A stretch of 37,943 bases of DNA. It comes from UBA8516 sp035455245 (GTDB lineage: Archaea; Thermoproteota; Nitrososphaeria; Nitrososphaerales; Nitrosopumilaceae). A model generated the notes under the pieces. The model worked only from the letters and a program-made list of their open reading frames with translations, was not told the DNA's origin and ran no database searches. Made by a program: the position numbers and the translations under genes. The stretch's first letter is position 1. Every line of letters starts with the position of its first letter. Positions 1-8,157 of the stretch are shown here, piece by piece. The stretch spans positions 1-37,943 of the forward strand of contig DATIFN010000004.1 of NCBI GenBank assembly GCA_035455245.1, given 5' to 3'.

Positions 1-116
1 CTGCACTTGATGCAACAAAACAAAATCTTAAAACAATAAACGAGAATGCGACAGCATTTGCAGAGTTAAATCACAACATTGTGAACTCTTGGCTGTCAAC
101 TTGGTCAAGAAATTAA
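1..116 (+). CDS. 3' end of a phasin/PhaE-like protein (partial)
   Basis: An open frame enters from the left edge and ends in TAA at 114-116, giving the last 37 residues of a protein. The visible tail is helical and polar, rich in Asn, Lys and Ala, and ends in two Trp residues (NSWLSTW then SRN). Such amphipathic Trp-containing tails are typical of phasins and of PhaE subunits of class III polyhydroxyalkanoate synthases, which some Thaumarchaeota carry. The neighbour at 299-700 on the other strand is also Trp-rich and helical, which supports a shared theme of polymer-granule surface proteins. A T-rich run follows at about 119-142 and may end transcription. The frame is clear; the function is an inference from a short tail. 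Confidence 0.55.
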   Translation, partial: ALDATKQNLKTINENATAFAELNHNIVNSWLSTWSRN

Positions 117-298
117 GATTTTTCCTTTTTTCTTTATTTTAATAGAACATTCCCAGTAAAAATAGTTCAAAAACTTGGTTTTTTTTGACTCGATCTGTTT
201 TGGTATAGTTATTGATGAGGTGTTTACATCATTTCTAGATTTTGGGTTTTGTCAAGATATACATGATGGACAAAAATAGTCATTAAACTTGGGCGAGG

Positions 299-700
299 TT
301 ATTTTTTCCACATGTTTTCCCAAGTTTCTGTATATTTTTTCAGCACATCTGAATATGCTTTGAAGGGCTCCATGCCAGATCCTTGCCACATTTTCATCCA
401 GTCCTCATTAAATTTTGTCATTGATTCCATTCCTGACATCTTTACCATGGTATCCCACATTTCACCAAGCTGTTTGATTGGTTCAACGCCTGCTTGTTTC
501 CAAGAGTCTTGCCATGTTTCACTGATTTTTTTTAGTAAATCAGAGTCTGCGCCAACTGTTTTTTGCCAAATCTCACTATACTTTATCATTGCTTCATTTC
601 CTGCCTTGGTCCACATTTCATAGACATGCTTCCATTTATTGAGTGATTCAAGATATTCTTGCCAGAGTGTTTCCCAACCTTCGGGTTTTTTCTTTGACAT
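299..700 (-). CDS. Trp-rich helical repeat protein, phasin-like
   Basis: A 133-residue soluble protein with no signal peptide and about 10 percent Trp. It is built from about five units of roughly 19 residues: a small residue plus Gly starts units near residues 33, 49, 70, 89 and 108 (for example AGVEPIKQLGEMW, SGMESMTKFNEDW, SGMEPFKAYSDVL), and each unit carries a Trp or another large hydrophobic residue about 12 positions later. This should give stacked amphipathic helices with one aromatic face. Phasins and PhaE-type proteins coat polyhydroxyalkanoate granules through such helices, so a granule or membrane-surface role is plausible. It converges on the partial phasin-like gene at 1-116 and is divergent from the gene at 786. 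Clear start ATG at 700. Function is inferred only from composition and context. Confidence 0.7.
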   Translation of the reverse strand: MSKKKPEGWETLWQEYLESLNKWKHVYEMWTKAGNEAMIKYSEIWQKTVGADSDLLKKISETWQDSWKQAGVEPIKQLGEMWDTMVKMSGMESMTKFNEDWMKMWQGSGMEPFKAYSDVLKKYTETWENMWKK

Positions 701-785
701 GACTATTTGATGTTGCTCTTAGGTGATAAGCTTTTTGAATTTTATCTGGGATACAAGTTAATTTGCCAGTATATTATTCATCAAT

Positions 786-1154
786 ATGGTGCAAGATAAT
801 CAGAACGATTTTGAGATATTATGTGTAAAAGTTTTTGGTTTAGACAGCAGGATACGGTCTGCAAGAGTAATAAACAACAAAGGAAAATTGGTGGCGGGAG
901 GAATGAGAAGTGGTCTTACAGCTCTTGAAAATGCCAAAAAAGATGAAATGCTTTTCATGGAACTTTCACTAAGAGTTAGAATGCGTCATGAATTTGATGA
1001 TGAGTTTGGTCCCGTTGAATTTTCGCTTTCTCACAGGGGAAAAATAGTTCTCATGAGTTTCCCAATGGATCCAAATGTGCTTTTTGTAACTGCAGAAAAA
1101 CAGATTGATCTAAATAAAATACCATTTAAAATTTTAGAATTAGTTAAAAAGTAA
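786..1154 (+). CDS. Small roadblock/DUF6659-like protein
   Basis: A 122-residue cytosolic protein. The pattern of an early beta strand (SARVINNKGKLVAGG near residues 24-38), a central helix with charged residues, and a late strand pair (KIVLMSF, VLFVTAE) resembles the roadblock/LC7-like small regulatory fold and the uncharacterised thaumarchaeal family I recall as DUF6659. No catalytic motif is visible. The next gene (1190-1540, opposite strand) has the same plan at similar length, so the two are probably distant paralogues facing each other. Roadblock-type proteins usually dimerise and act as partners of small GTPases or sensory complexes; that role here is unproven. ATG start, 85 bp from the divergent gene at 700. 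Confidence 0.65.
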   Translation: MVQDNQNDFEILCVKVFGLDSRIRSARVINNKGKLVAGGMRSGLTALENAKKDEMLFMELSLRVRMRHEFDDEFGPVEFSLSHRGKIVLMSFPMDPNVLFVTAEKQIDLNKIPFKILELVKK

Positions 1155-1189
1155 TTTCAAGAAATTCTGTCTCTTACAATCTAAACAAG

Positions 1190-1540
1190 CTACGGCATTC
1201 CTTCCGGAGCATGTAATGCATCCTGCTTTAGTCTTAACGCTTTTTCAATTATAATATCATGGTTGGCATCTGCTTCTGTTGTTATGTAAAGAAAATGCTC
1301 TTCGTCTAAAGGCATGACAATTCGTTTTATTTTTTCATAAACAGCCAAAACGTACTTGCCTTTGCCAATCTTGTTTGCATATTCGTTTCTAGATTTCCAT
1401 GAAACAATGGCTTGATCAAGCGCCTTTTGATTTTCTTCTGGCGAAAGTAGATTGGTGACACCTTCACGATGAGCGCTATACAGTATGATTCCATTCACAT
1501 CAAATATGGTAGCAAATCTAACCTTTGAATCTATTCTCAT
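1190..1540 (-). CDS. Small roadblock/DUF6659-like protein (second copy)
   Basis: A 116-residue protein with the order strand-strand-helix-strand-strand-helix: VRFATIFDVNGIILYSA near residues 7-23, a middle helix, then YVLAVYE and FLYITTEAD. The phrase FDVNGIIL matches the INNKGKLV position of the convergent gene at 786-1154, so they appear to be diverged members of one family. No signal peptide, membrane segment or metal motif. The ATG at 1540 is chosen because it starts the first predicted strand region without extra residues. It lies between its paralogue and the PII gene, which is transcribed away from it. Sensory or scaffold function is only an inference. Confidence 0.6.
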   Translation of the reverse strand: MRIDSKVRFATIFDVNGIILYSAHREGVTNLLSPEENQKALDQAIVSWKSRNEYANKIGKGKYVLAVYEKIKRIVMPLDEEHFLYITTEADANHDIIIEKALRLKQDALHAPEGMP

Positions 1541-1667
1541 AATGTTTTGGTGCAGTGACTTGTAATCCGTGTTATGTTATAAAACCTGCGAAGAATAAAG
1601 TTTACTTTAAGAAACCATTCGAGGATTTCCTAAAAAAGAACACGAGTCGCCTAGTAATTTGAACATG

Positions 1668-1676
1668 TTTTTATAC
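1668..1676 (+). promoter_or_regulatory. TATA box of the PII gene
   Basis: TTTTTATAC is centred about 26 bp before the ATG at 1699, the distance of an archaeal TATA box to its transcription start. The mRNA would begin at or next to the start codon and be leaderless. No Shine-Dalgarno sequence precedes the ATG, which agrees. Confidence 0.55.
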
Positions 1677-1698
1677 GCTACAACAGATAATTTCCCTA

Positions 1699-2043
1699 AT
1701 GAAAAGAATTGACATTTTAATACCTGGCGACAAATTAAGAGAAGTCAGAGAAGCTATTAAAAAATCCGGCGCAGGCGGATTTTTGGTTGTCTCAGGTAAA
1801 GGGCAGGGAAAAGGAGACAGACCATCAGTAGGTGGTGGAAGAGGAACAGCTAGATATGTAGCAGAATATAATTCGATAGAAGCTGTTATGACCATTGTTG
1901 ATGATTCAAAGGCCGATGCCGTCGTTAAGGCAATCCTTGATGTCTCATCAACAGGCAGTAAAGGCGATGGTAAGATTTTTGTCACCACTGTAGATGATGC
2001 ATACGATATCGGAAGCAAACAAAAAGGCGTTTCCGCTATCTAG
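1699..2043 (+). CDS. PII family nitrogen regulatory protein
   Basis: A 114-residue PII-type trimeric signal protein that binds ATP/ADP and 2-oxoglutarate and reports carbon-nitrogen status. The N-terminal strand MKRIDILIP, the RE-x-I-x-x-SGAGG turn near residue 20 and the C-terminal signature TGSKGDGKIFV (about 85-95) are clear. The T-loop (about 36-55) is Gly-rich (KGDRPSVGGGRGTARY) and has no Tyr at the apex where E. coli GlnB is uridylylated at Tyr51, so that modification is not expected. The C-terminal basic residues of bacterial PII are also altered. No ammonium transporter lies beside it, unlike classic glnK-amtB, so the partner is unknown. A TATA box at 1668-1676 suggests a leaderless transcript. 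Confidence 0.9.
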   Translation: MKRIDILIPGDKLREVREAIKKSGAGGFLVVSGKGQGKGDRPSVGGGRGTARYVAEYNSIEAVMTIVDDSKADAVVKAILDVSSTGSKGDGKIFVTTVDDAYDIGSKQKGVSAI

Positions 2044-2223
2044 GGAATTCCCCCTTTCATTTTTTAAGATATAATCAAGGACTAAAATCTTTTGTTGATC
2101 TTCCATATTGAAAGGCAATGACCCGCAACTCCAACAAGAAGTCTAGCGATAATAATTAATTTCTTAAATTTTTTTCAAAGTTAAATGTATGACAGATCTC
2201 TTGACAAAAGGTATTGTAATGCT

Positions 2224-3045
2224 TTATGATAGTTCGTTATCTATCGTTTGTTGAAAGTCTGAATAAGGTTTGGCCCCTATCACTGTTACATATCCATTTT
2301 TGTCATTTCCTATAAAAAATGCTGGCGTTCCTGTGACACCATAATTTATCCCATCTTTATAGTCACTACTTATTTCATCCAATGATTTCGTAGAATTCAA
2401 ACATGAATTAAAATTATCAGAGTTTAACCCTAATTCAGATGCATATTGTATGAATGTGTTTGTTGCATCGCTTGCTCCAAGGCTGGCCCATTGAGTTTGG
2501 CCCTCAAATAATTTATTATGATACTCCCAAAACTTGGCTTGCTCATTTGCACAGTGAGCAGCAATTGAGGCAGCTATGGCATTTGGATGAATACTGTCTA
2601 AGGGAAAGTCTCTAAAAACCAGTTTTACTTTGCCTGAATCAATGTATTGCTGTTGTATTTGTGGCAACGTTTGTGTGTAGAATCTTGCGCAGAAAGGACA
2701 CTGGAAATCAGAAAATTCTACAATAGTCACAGGAGCATTTGGATTGCCTTTGACCGGATCATCAGATAATGAAACAAAAATCCTTCTCCCTTCTGTTGGG
2801 GATGTCTGAGTCGGTTGTGGTGTGGTGTTTTTTGAGGGCGAGTTTTCTTGTATTACAAGTGGCTGTACACTCTGACTGCCAAGAGTATAACCCGAGAAGA
2901 ACGCTACAGCAATTAGTGAGATTACTATTCCAATAATTAGTTTGTTAAAAGTTGATTTTTTTACAGTGATGTGTTCTTGCTCATGACCTTCCTCTTGTCT
3001 AGGCTGATCCTCCGAATTTGGTTTACTTTGGTTATCATCTGACAT
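2224..3045 (-). CDS. Membrane-anchored DsbA-like thiol-disulfide oxidoreductase
   Basis: A 273-residue protein with a charged cytoplasmic tail (1-33), one membrane segment (about 36-56), a Pro/Thr/Ser linker (about 60-85) and an extracytoplasmic thioredoxin-fold DsbA domain. The active site is FSDFQCPFC (Cys116 and Cys119) and the cis-Pro loop is GVTGTPAFFIG (Pro241). FRDFPLDSIHPNA in the helical insert is typical of the DsbA/BdbD group common in Thaumarchaeota. It probably introduces or exchanges disulfides in exported proteins, of which this window encodes many, including Cys-containing ones at 8848-9834 and 25083-26069. It is monocistronic on the minus strand. ATG at 3045. Confidence 0.88.
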   Translation of the reverse strand: MSDDNQSKPNSEDQPRQEEGHEQEHITVKKSTFNKLIIGIVISLIAVAFFSGYTLGSQSVQPLVIQENSPSKNTTPQPTQTSPTEGRRIFVSLSDDPVKGNPNAPVTIVEFSDFQCPFCARFYTQTLPQIQQQYIDSGKVKLVFRDFPLDSIHPNAIAASIAAHCANEQAKFWEYHNKLFEGQTQWASLGASDATNTFIQYASELGLNSDNFNSCLNSTKSLDEISSDYKDGINYGVTGTPAFFIGNDKNGYVTVIGAKPYSDFQQTIDNELS

Positions 3046-3190
3046 TTTCTTACCAGTTTAATTGTTTCATAATTCGTTTGCTACATTTAAGTCAACCGTA
3101 GAATGGATCTATATGATTTTATTTTGAGGAGTTCTTGTTTCTTTTTCATTTTGTGGTGATTTAAAGGGAAATTGCACTTCCTAAAGTTTT

Positions 3191-3589
3191 TTATTGGAAT
3201 ACTTTTGGTTCTCTATTTTTTATTTCACGATAAATTTTTTTTATTTTGCGTATTATTCGTTCTATGTCTTCATCTGAAACACGATTTGGAAATTGCTTGT
3301 TTATTCGTTTATAATTTTTTAGAGTTTCAAGGTTATCATATAGAGAGTATCTTAATTCCCCAAGCATTTGTCTTTCTTTAATTACCATTCTAATTATCAA
3401 AGCTCCTACAACAACTGTGAATGATAACATCAGTATGAATGTGATAGGAATTCCCACATTTGGTCCCAACTTCATTTGAAATGCAATAATTCCATCAACC
3501 ACTTGAGGTATTGATAAAATATAACCTAGAATAATTTGCCCAATTACTAATCCAACCAAACTAACAATGACTTTTAGTGCAATCCTCAT
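3191..3589 (-). CDS. Small two-TM membrane protein, unknown function
   Basis: A 132-residue protein not recognised by family. Two hydrophobic segments (about 5-28 and 46-70) are followed by a basic, Arg/Lys-rich cytoplasmic tail of some 60 residues with a likely coiled or helical part (DEDIERIIRKIKKIYREI). The arrangement is that of a small membrane adaptor. It is on the same strand as the DsbA-like gene but about 145 bp upstream of it, so co-transcription is possible and not shown. ATG at 3589. Confidence 0.6.
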   Translation of the reverse strand: MRIALKVIVSLVGLVIGQIILGYILSIPQVVDGIIAFQMKLGPNVGIPITFILMLSFTVVVGALIIRMVIKERQMLGELRYSLYDNLETLKNYKRINKQFPNRVSDEDIERIIRKIKKIYREIKNREPKVFQ

Positions 3590-3768
3590 TATCTTCCACC
3601 ATTCCTATCTGTTATTTCCTTAAATATATGATAACGGAACAACAAAATTAACTTTTCACCAATTAGGCAAAATTTTGTCATCTAATTTCCAATAAAGGTT
3701 CTATAAAATGGTACCAATGTACTAAAATTACGATCTTTTTTATTCAAGATGAACTATCCATTCTTACA

Positions 3769-4353
3769 ATGAAACGGATTACGGCATTAGCTATGGCCAC
3801 ACTCATAGTAGTAGTGGGGATTAATTTTATACCATACTCCGTGTTTGCTCAAGACCTGGGATTAGATTCAATGCAGCAACAAATGCAAAAAACGATACAA
3901 GGTTCAGAAGACACGGCTACGTCCATGGTTGACAAGGTCAAAGATTCATCTAAGGAGGCTGCAAAATATTCAGGATGCCTAATAGCTACTGCTTCATATG
4001 GATCAGAATTATCTCCACAAGTTCAAATGCTACGAGAAACACGAGATAACATATTATTACAAACTAGATCTGGAACTGCATTTATGACTGCATTTAACCA
4101 ATTCTATTACACTTTTAGTCCCACAGTGGCAGAGTGGGAGAGACAAAATGTAATCTTTAAAGAAATTGTAAAAACAGCAATTACGCCCCTGGTTACAACA
4201 CTTTCGATTTTAAGCTACTTTAACATTGATTCTGAGATGGAAATGATTGGTTATGGGGTTGGCGTTATTTTGGTTAATATTGGAATGTATTTTGTATTTC
4301 CAGCATTTGTTGTATTCCGATTAAGGCGATATATTTCAAACAAAAAACAATGA
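3769..4353 (+). CDS. CFI-box membrane protein
   Basis: A 194-residue exported protein. Residues 1-27 are a signal peptide ending FAQ. A short helical linker follows, then the CFI-box motif as CLIATASYGSE at 70-80, and the region SPQVQMLRETRDN that normally follows it. Two membrane segments lie near 138-152 and 160-184, with a basic tail (RLRRYISNKK). The CFI-box domain occurs as a C-terminal module in many thaumarchaeal exported proteins; its biochemical role is not known to me, though the invariant Cys suggests lipid or thiol attachment. Here it is nearly the whole protein. ATG at 3769. Confidence 0.75.
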   Translation: MKRITALAMATLIVVVGINFIPYSVFAQDLGLDSMQQQMQKTIQGSEDTATSMVDKVKDSSKEAAKYSGCLIATASYGSELSPQVQMLRETRDNILLQTRSGTAFMTAFNQFYYTFSPTVAEWERQNVIFKEIVKTAITPLVTTLSILSYFNIDSEMEMIGYGVGVILVNIGMYFVFPAFVVFRLRRYISNKKQ

Positions 4354-4446
4354 ATTAACTTCAAGGATCACATGATTGCGAACCATATTATTTCAGAAAA
4401 ACATACAACTAATTAAATCCTACAGGTCACAAATCCATCTTCAGAT

Positions 4447-5085
4447 ATGCTAGACCAAACAAAACATAAACCTAGTAGAAGGCAGGAAATAGTCGAGACC
4501 ATGATAGTCTTTGCTGTCATGACAGGACTCTTGCTTCCGGTTAGATTATTATTTTACACCTATGTTTCTCCACATTGGTTTGGATCCTTTGGATTGGTTT
4601 CTGCAATATCGATTCTGATGATAGTGCTTGTCAAAAAAAAGAAGTTGGGGAGATTTGGCGGGATGTTTGAGAATCAGATGAGCAAAATTCATCGTGGCAA
4701 GAGGAGAATTATAGTATATGTTCAGACAACATTGGTACTGTTAGTTCTTGGAGGAACGATTGTTGCAATTGAGCTTGGAAATTCAACATATTTAGACATC
4801 AAGACGAATCTATTGAAACATCTAGGAAGTATTGACGATCCTCAGAAGATGGTTATAGAGGCAAAGAAAATGACACCACAGGACTGGATAACTGGTTTTG
4901 TAGGTTTCATACTTGCCATATTTTTTGCATTCCCTCAGATTTCTGCTTTGTTGGCAATCCTGAACCAAATGTATGGTGGGTGGTTGTTACATTTTTACAC
5001 CGTAGCATTAGTCGAAACACTTGAGATGACATGTATTCTTATCTTTTATCGTTTTACCCTAAATAGAGAACAGCCGCAAAGGTAA
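4447..5085 (+). CDS. Four-TM integral membrane protein, unknown
   Basis: A 212-residue protein with a basic N-terminus and about four membrane helices (near 18-38, 43-62, 90-110 and 150-172, with a further hydrophobic stretch at 180-202). A soluble loop between helices three and four contains MTPQDW. No catalytic motif was recognised. It follows the CFI-box gene by 93 bp on the same strand and could be co-transcribed. ATG at 4447, stop TAA at 5083-5085. Confidence 0.6.
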   Translation: MLDQTKHKPSRRQEIVETMIVFAVMTGLLLPVRLLFYTYVSPHWFGSFGLVSAISILMIVLVKKKKLGRFGGMFENQMSKIHRGKRRIIVYVQTTLVLLVLGGTIVAIELGNSTYLDIKTNLLKHLGSIDDPQKMVIEAKKMTPQDWITGFVGFILAIFFAFPQISALLAILNQMYGGWLLHFYTVALVETLEMTCILIFYRFTLNREQPQR

Positions 5086-5145
5086 ATATTGTTTTTATTA
5101 ACAAACATTTGAAGATTAATTTTCCATCGGTAACTTTGAAAATGA

Positions 5146-5153
5146 TTTATAAG
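5146..5153 (+). promoter_or_regulatory. TATA box for a candidate small RNA
   Basis: TTTATAAG is a good archaeal TATA sequence. Transcription would start around 5172-5178. No start codon of a long frame lies there; the next protein gene begins at 5354. The predicted start falls just ahead of the structured segment annotated at 5172-5258. Confidence 0.35.
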
Positions 5154-5171
5154 TTGGAAAAATTCCTGAAC

Positions 5172-5258
5172 TCAGGATTAAACCTAAGATGAAAGTTCTA
5201 CGAAACTAGGACAAATTGGTGGACTACAACCACCCAATTAAGAATGAACTAGGTTTTT
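5172..5258 (+). ncRNA. Candidate structured RNA, three-way junction
   Basis: The segment folds on paper into a closed three-way junction. AAACCTA at 5180-5186 pairs perfectly with TAGGTTT at 5250-5256. Inside are a 4-bp hairpin (AGTT 5194-5197 with AACT 5204-5207) and a strong hairpin (AATTGGTGG 5214-5222 with CCACCCAATT 5230-5239, one bulged C, 7-nt loop). A TATA box lies about 25 bp upstream and a T5 run at 5254-5258 closes the unit, as in a small independent transcript. It could instead be a leader of the glycosyltransferase gene at 5354. I do not recognise it as a tRNA, C/D-box or H/ACA RNA. No conservation data are available here. Confidence 0.35.
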
Positions 5259-5353
5259 AACAGACAATCCTATTAAAATATGGTTCCTTTAGTTTAAGGT
5301 ATTAAATTAAAATTTTAATAACAGTCTTTCATCGTAAGAATGCATAGATCACC

Positions 5354-6532
5354 TTGGATAAATCACAAAAGGGAATGGTAATTCCACCAATCAAATCGCT
5401 TTCGGTAATAATACCTACCTATAATGAATCTCAGAATATTCTGTTGATGTTAGATTCCATAAGTCGAAATTTGCCATCTGGAATAAATTCTGAAATTATT
5501 GTGGTAGACGACAATTCGCCTGACGGTACTGGCGAGATTGTTGAAGAACATGCTCAACTCTACCAAAAAAAGAAAGAAAGTTTCATCAAAGTCATCCATA
5601 GACATGTTAAACGTGGTCTAAGCTCTGCAATTCTTGAGGGAATACAATCTGCAAAGGGTGAAACAATTGTTGTGATGGATGGAGACTTTTCACACCCACC
5701 TCAAACTATCCAGAAAATGTTAGACGAATTACAACACCCAGAATGTGACATTGTGGTTGCCTCAAGATATGTAAAAGGTGGTTCAGTGGTAGGATGGCCA
5801 ATGAAAAGAAGATTACTCAGCAAAGGCGCAACCAAAATTGCGCAACATGGCTTGGGAATAAAAATCAAGGATCCGATGTCAGGTTTTTTTGCGTTTAAAC
5901 GTCATATAATAAAAAATGTAAATTTTGATGCAATAGGATACAAATTGCTTTTGGAGATACTAGTCAAAACAAAAGGCGTAATAGTAAAAGAAATTCCTTA
6001 TGCATTTACTGACCGCAAATCAGGTTCAAGCAAACTCAACATCTCGGTGGGCTTTGATTATCTAAAAGCAGTTTGGAAACTTTATAGATATGGAAAATCG
6101 ATTAGAGAAAAGGAGAAACGCATCTCGGTTCGGTTTATCTCAAAGGCAGCCAGATTCTATACCGTTGGTGCATCTGGGCTCTTTGTTAACTTTCTAATAT
6201 CTTTTCTATTTGGCAGTGTTTTATCTAACCTCTGGTATTTGTACGCAAATATGATTGGCATTATTTTCTCCATCACATCGAATTTTATTTTAAATAAGAT
6301 TTGGACTTTTGAGGATAGGGAGTTCTATGCAAGAAAAACTGTGATACAATACAGTTTATTTTTAGTGTTTAGCGGCATTGGAGCAATTTTACAACTAATG
6401 ATAGTGTATTATTTAGTTGAATCCCAACACATGGCTTATCCAATATCATTACTTTTGGCAGTTGCTATCGCATCAATCGGGAACTTTATTTTAAATAAGA
6501 GATGGACTTTCAAAGAACGAGTATGGAGCTAA
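5354..6532 (+). CDS. GT2 dolichol-phosphate mannosyltransferase-like protein fused to GtrA domain
   Basis: A 392-residue glycosyltransferase. The N-terminal GT-A domain (about 15-240) has IIPTYNE (19-25), VVDDNSPDGTG (50-60), the metal-binding MDGDFSHPP (108-116) and DPMSGFFAFKR (173-183), all as in DPM1. The C-terminal part (about 265-388) is a four-helix GtrA/DPMS-like membrane domain with two copies of FILNK-x-WTF. It should transfer a sugar from a nucleotide donor to a polyprenyl phosphate at the cytoplasmic face. The next gene is a multi-TM ArnT/PMT-like enzyme that uses such lipid-linked sugars, so the pair probably glycosylates surface proteins or lipids. The start is TTG at 5354; an in-frame ATG seven codons later (5375) is an alternative. 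Confidence 0.88.
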   Translation: MDKSQKGMVIPPIKSLSVIIPTYNESQNILLMLDSISRNLPSGINSEIIVVDDNSPDGTGEIVEEHAQLYQKKKESFIKVIHRHVKRGLSSAILEGIQSAKGETIVVMDGDFSHPPQTIQKMLDELQHPECDIVVASRYVKGGSVVGWPMKRRLLSKGATKIAQHGLGIKIKDPMSGFFAFKRHIIKNVNFDAIGYKLLLEILVKTKGVIVKEIPYAFTDRKSGSSKLNISVGFDYLKAVWKLYRYGKSIREKEKRISVRFISKAARFYTVGASGLFVNFLISFLFGSVLSNLWYLYANMIGIIFSITSNFILNKIWTFEDREFYARKTVIQYSLFLVFSGIGAILQLMIVYYLVESQHMAYPISLLLAVAIASIGNFILNKRWTFKERVWS

Positions 6533-6603
6533 ATTTCATAATAATCATATGATCTATTTGCAATGTTTTGATTATTCTTGATTAGACACATCAATAACTC
6601 ATA

Positions 6604-8157
6604 TTGACAAATATCAAAAACATGATCAATTCAATTTTTCTTGGTCGTCGTAAACCAATTTTGCTTTTACTAATACCACTTGTCTTGTCTGCATTTACAC
6701 ATCTTTGGAATCCAATTGGTTTTCCTGATCTTTTTTATGATGAAGGGATTTACATGAGGAGGGCGATGCATGTATTAGATGGTTTTGGCCTTCAGGAAAG
6801 ATGTTTTTACGACCATCCTTACTTTGGACCTCTATTCTTGGCAAGCTCCTTGGCAGTTTCCGGATATCCTGATTCATTAAACCCTGTAAGAGATGTGCAT
6901 ACAGTCGAAATTTTGTACCTAGTTCCGAGAGTCCTAATGGGGGTTCTCGCAATGGTCGACACTTTTCTAATATACAAAATCTCAGAACGATGTTATAACA
7001 GAAATGTTGCCATTGCGGCATCCATTTTGTTTGCAGTGATGCCAATAACTTGGGTAACACGCAGGATTTTGTTAGATTCTATATTATTGCCTTTTCTTCT
7101 CATCTCCATATTTTTGGCAGTTTACACAAAGGATTCAAAAAATAAATCCATTCCAATTTTACTTTCAGGCGTCTGTCTTGGATTAGCAATATTTACAAAA
7201 ATACCAGCATTTACCATGATTCCATTGGTAAGTTTTCTCATATATAGAAACAGCAACAAAAGTTTGAAAATACTTGGGTTGTGGCTTATTCCCGTAATTT
7301 TGATACCCATGATTTGGCCAGCCCAGAGCATTTTACTTGGTCAATTCGATTTATGGTCAAATGATGTCCTATGGCAAACAGGAAGGGAGAGTGGGGGAAT
7401 TAGTCAGATAACAGCATTATTTTTAATGTTTGATCCTGTTTTGTTTATTCTTGGAGTGACTGGTTTTGTTTTTGCTGCCAAAAACAGAGATTTTTTACTT
7501 TTACTTTGGTTGATACCTTTCCTAATTTTTCTTTCATCCATAGGCTATGTTCAATACTTTCATTGGATACCAATTTTACCTGTTTTTTGTATAGCTTCCG
7601 CCAAATTAATAATAACCCTAACAAACAAATTCCATAATAAAAAAATCCCACAGATCTTTTCATTTAGTGTAATTTCAGCAATAGGAATTTTTGGTTTAGT
7701 TAGCACCACCATGCTAATAACTACAAATGTTTCAAGTCAGTTTGAAGCAACAGCTTTTGTAGCAAAGTATGTAGAGGAGAACAAATCTATTGATGGGGTC
7801 AATAAAATAACCATTGTCTCAAGTCCCGTCTATTCATGGATTTTCAACTATATTTTTCATGATGAAAATGTGTTCACAGATTACAGAGATCTTTTATTTT
7901 ATCCCATTCAAACCGAAAAGGTTCTTTTGATATCTGATCCACATTTTCGTTCAAACATCAATGCGGGAGAAGAACTTCAAACGGCTTTTGAACGTACAAC
8001 CGAAATAGAAAAATTCACTGGAGGTGTTTTAAATTATGACCCCACAAAGTACCCATATACAAACATGTATGTAAACTATGATGGAAGTGAAATCGAGATC
8101 AGAACAAACAATAGTCCAATTAAGACTGAGCTACGTTCTAGTTGCAATGTAAAATAG
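6604..8157 (+). CDS. ArnT/PMT-like membrane glycosyltransferase
   Basis: A 517-residue protein with about ten membrane helices and a soluble C-terminal domain (about 385-517). The first extracytoplasmic loop holds the acidic pair FYDEGIYMRRA (about 40-50), the position of the catalytic Asp in the GT-C families that use polyprenyl-phosphate sugars (PMT, ArnT, GT39/GT83). It follows the DPM1-GtrA gene by 71 bp on the same strand, which supports supply of lipid-linked sugar by that enzyme and transfer by this one outside the cell. The acceptor is unknown; S-layer or sequon-rich proteins such as 10142-10924 are candidates. Start TTG at 6604, or ATG six codons later. Confidence 0.8.
   Translation: MTNIKNMINSIFLGRRKPILLLLIPLVLSAFTHLWNPIGFPDLFYDEGIYMRRAMHVLDGFGLQERCFYDHPYFGPLFLASSLAVSGYPDSLNPVRDVHTVEILYLVPRVLMGVLAMVDTFLIYKISERCYNRNVAIAASILFAVMPITWVTRRILLDSILLPFLLISIFLAVYTKDSKNKSIPILLSGVCLGLAIFTKIPAFTMIPLVSFLIYRNSNKSLKILGLWLIPVILIPMIWPAQSILLGQFDLWSNDVLWQTGRESGGISQITALFLMFDPVLFILGVTGFVFAAKNRDFLLLLWLIPFLIFLSSIGYVQYFHWIPILPVFCIASAKLIITLTNKFHNKKIPQIFSFSVISAIGIFGLVSTTMLITTNVSSQFEATAFVAKYVEENKSIDGVNKITIVSSPVYSWIFNYIFHDENVFTDYRDLLFYPIQTEKVLLISDPHFRSNINAGEELQTAFERTTEIEKFTGGVLNYDPTKYPYTNMYVNYDGSEIEIRTNNSPIKTELRSSCNVK

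Noticed and set aside
5130..5139. GTAACTTTGA upstream of the candidate RNA
   Set aside because: Only a half-site of the palindrome; not counted as part of the regulon.
5306..5319. Palindrome ATTAAAATTTTAAT before the glycosyltransferase gene
   Set aside because: Made of A and T only; not distinguishable from a low-complexity TATA-rich promoter region.
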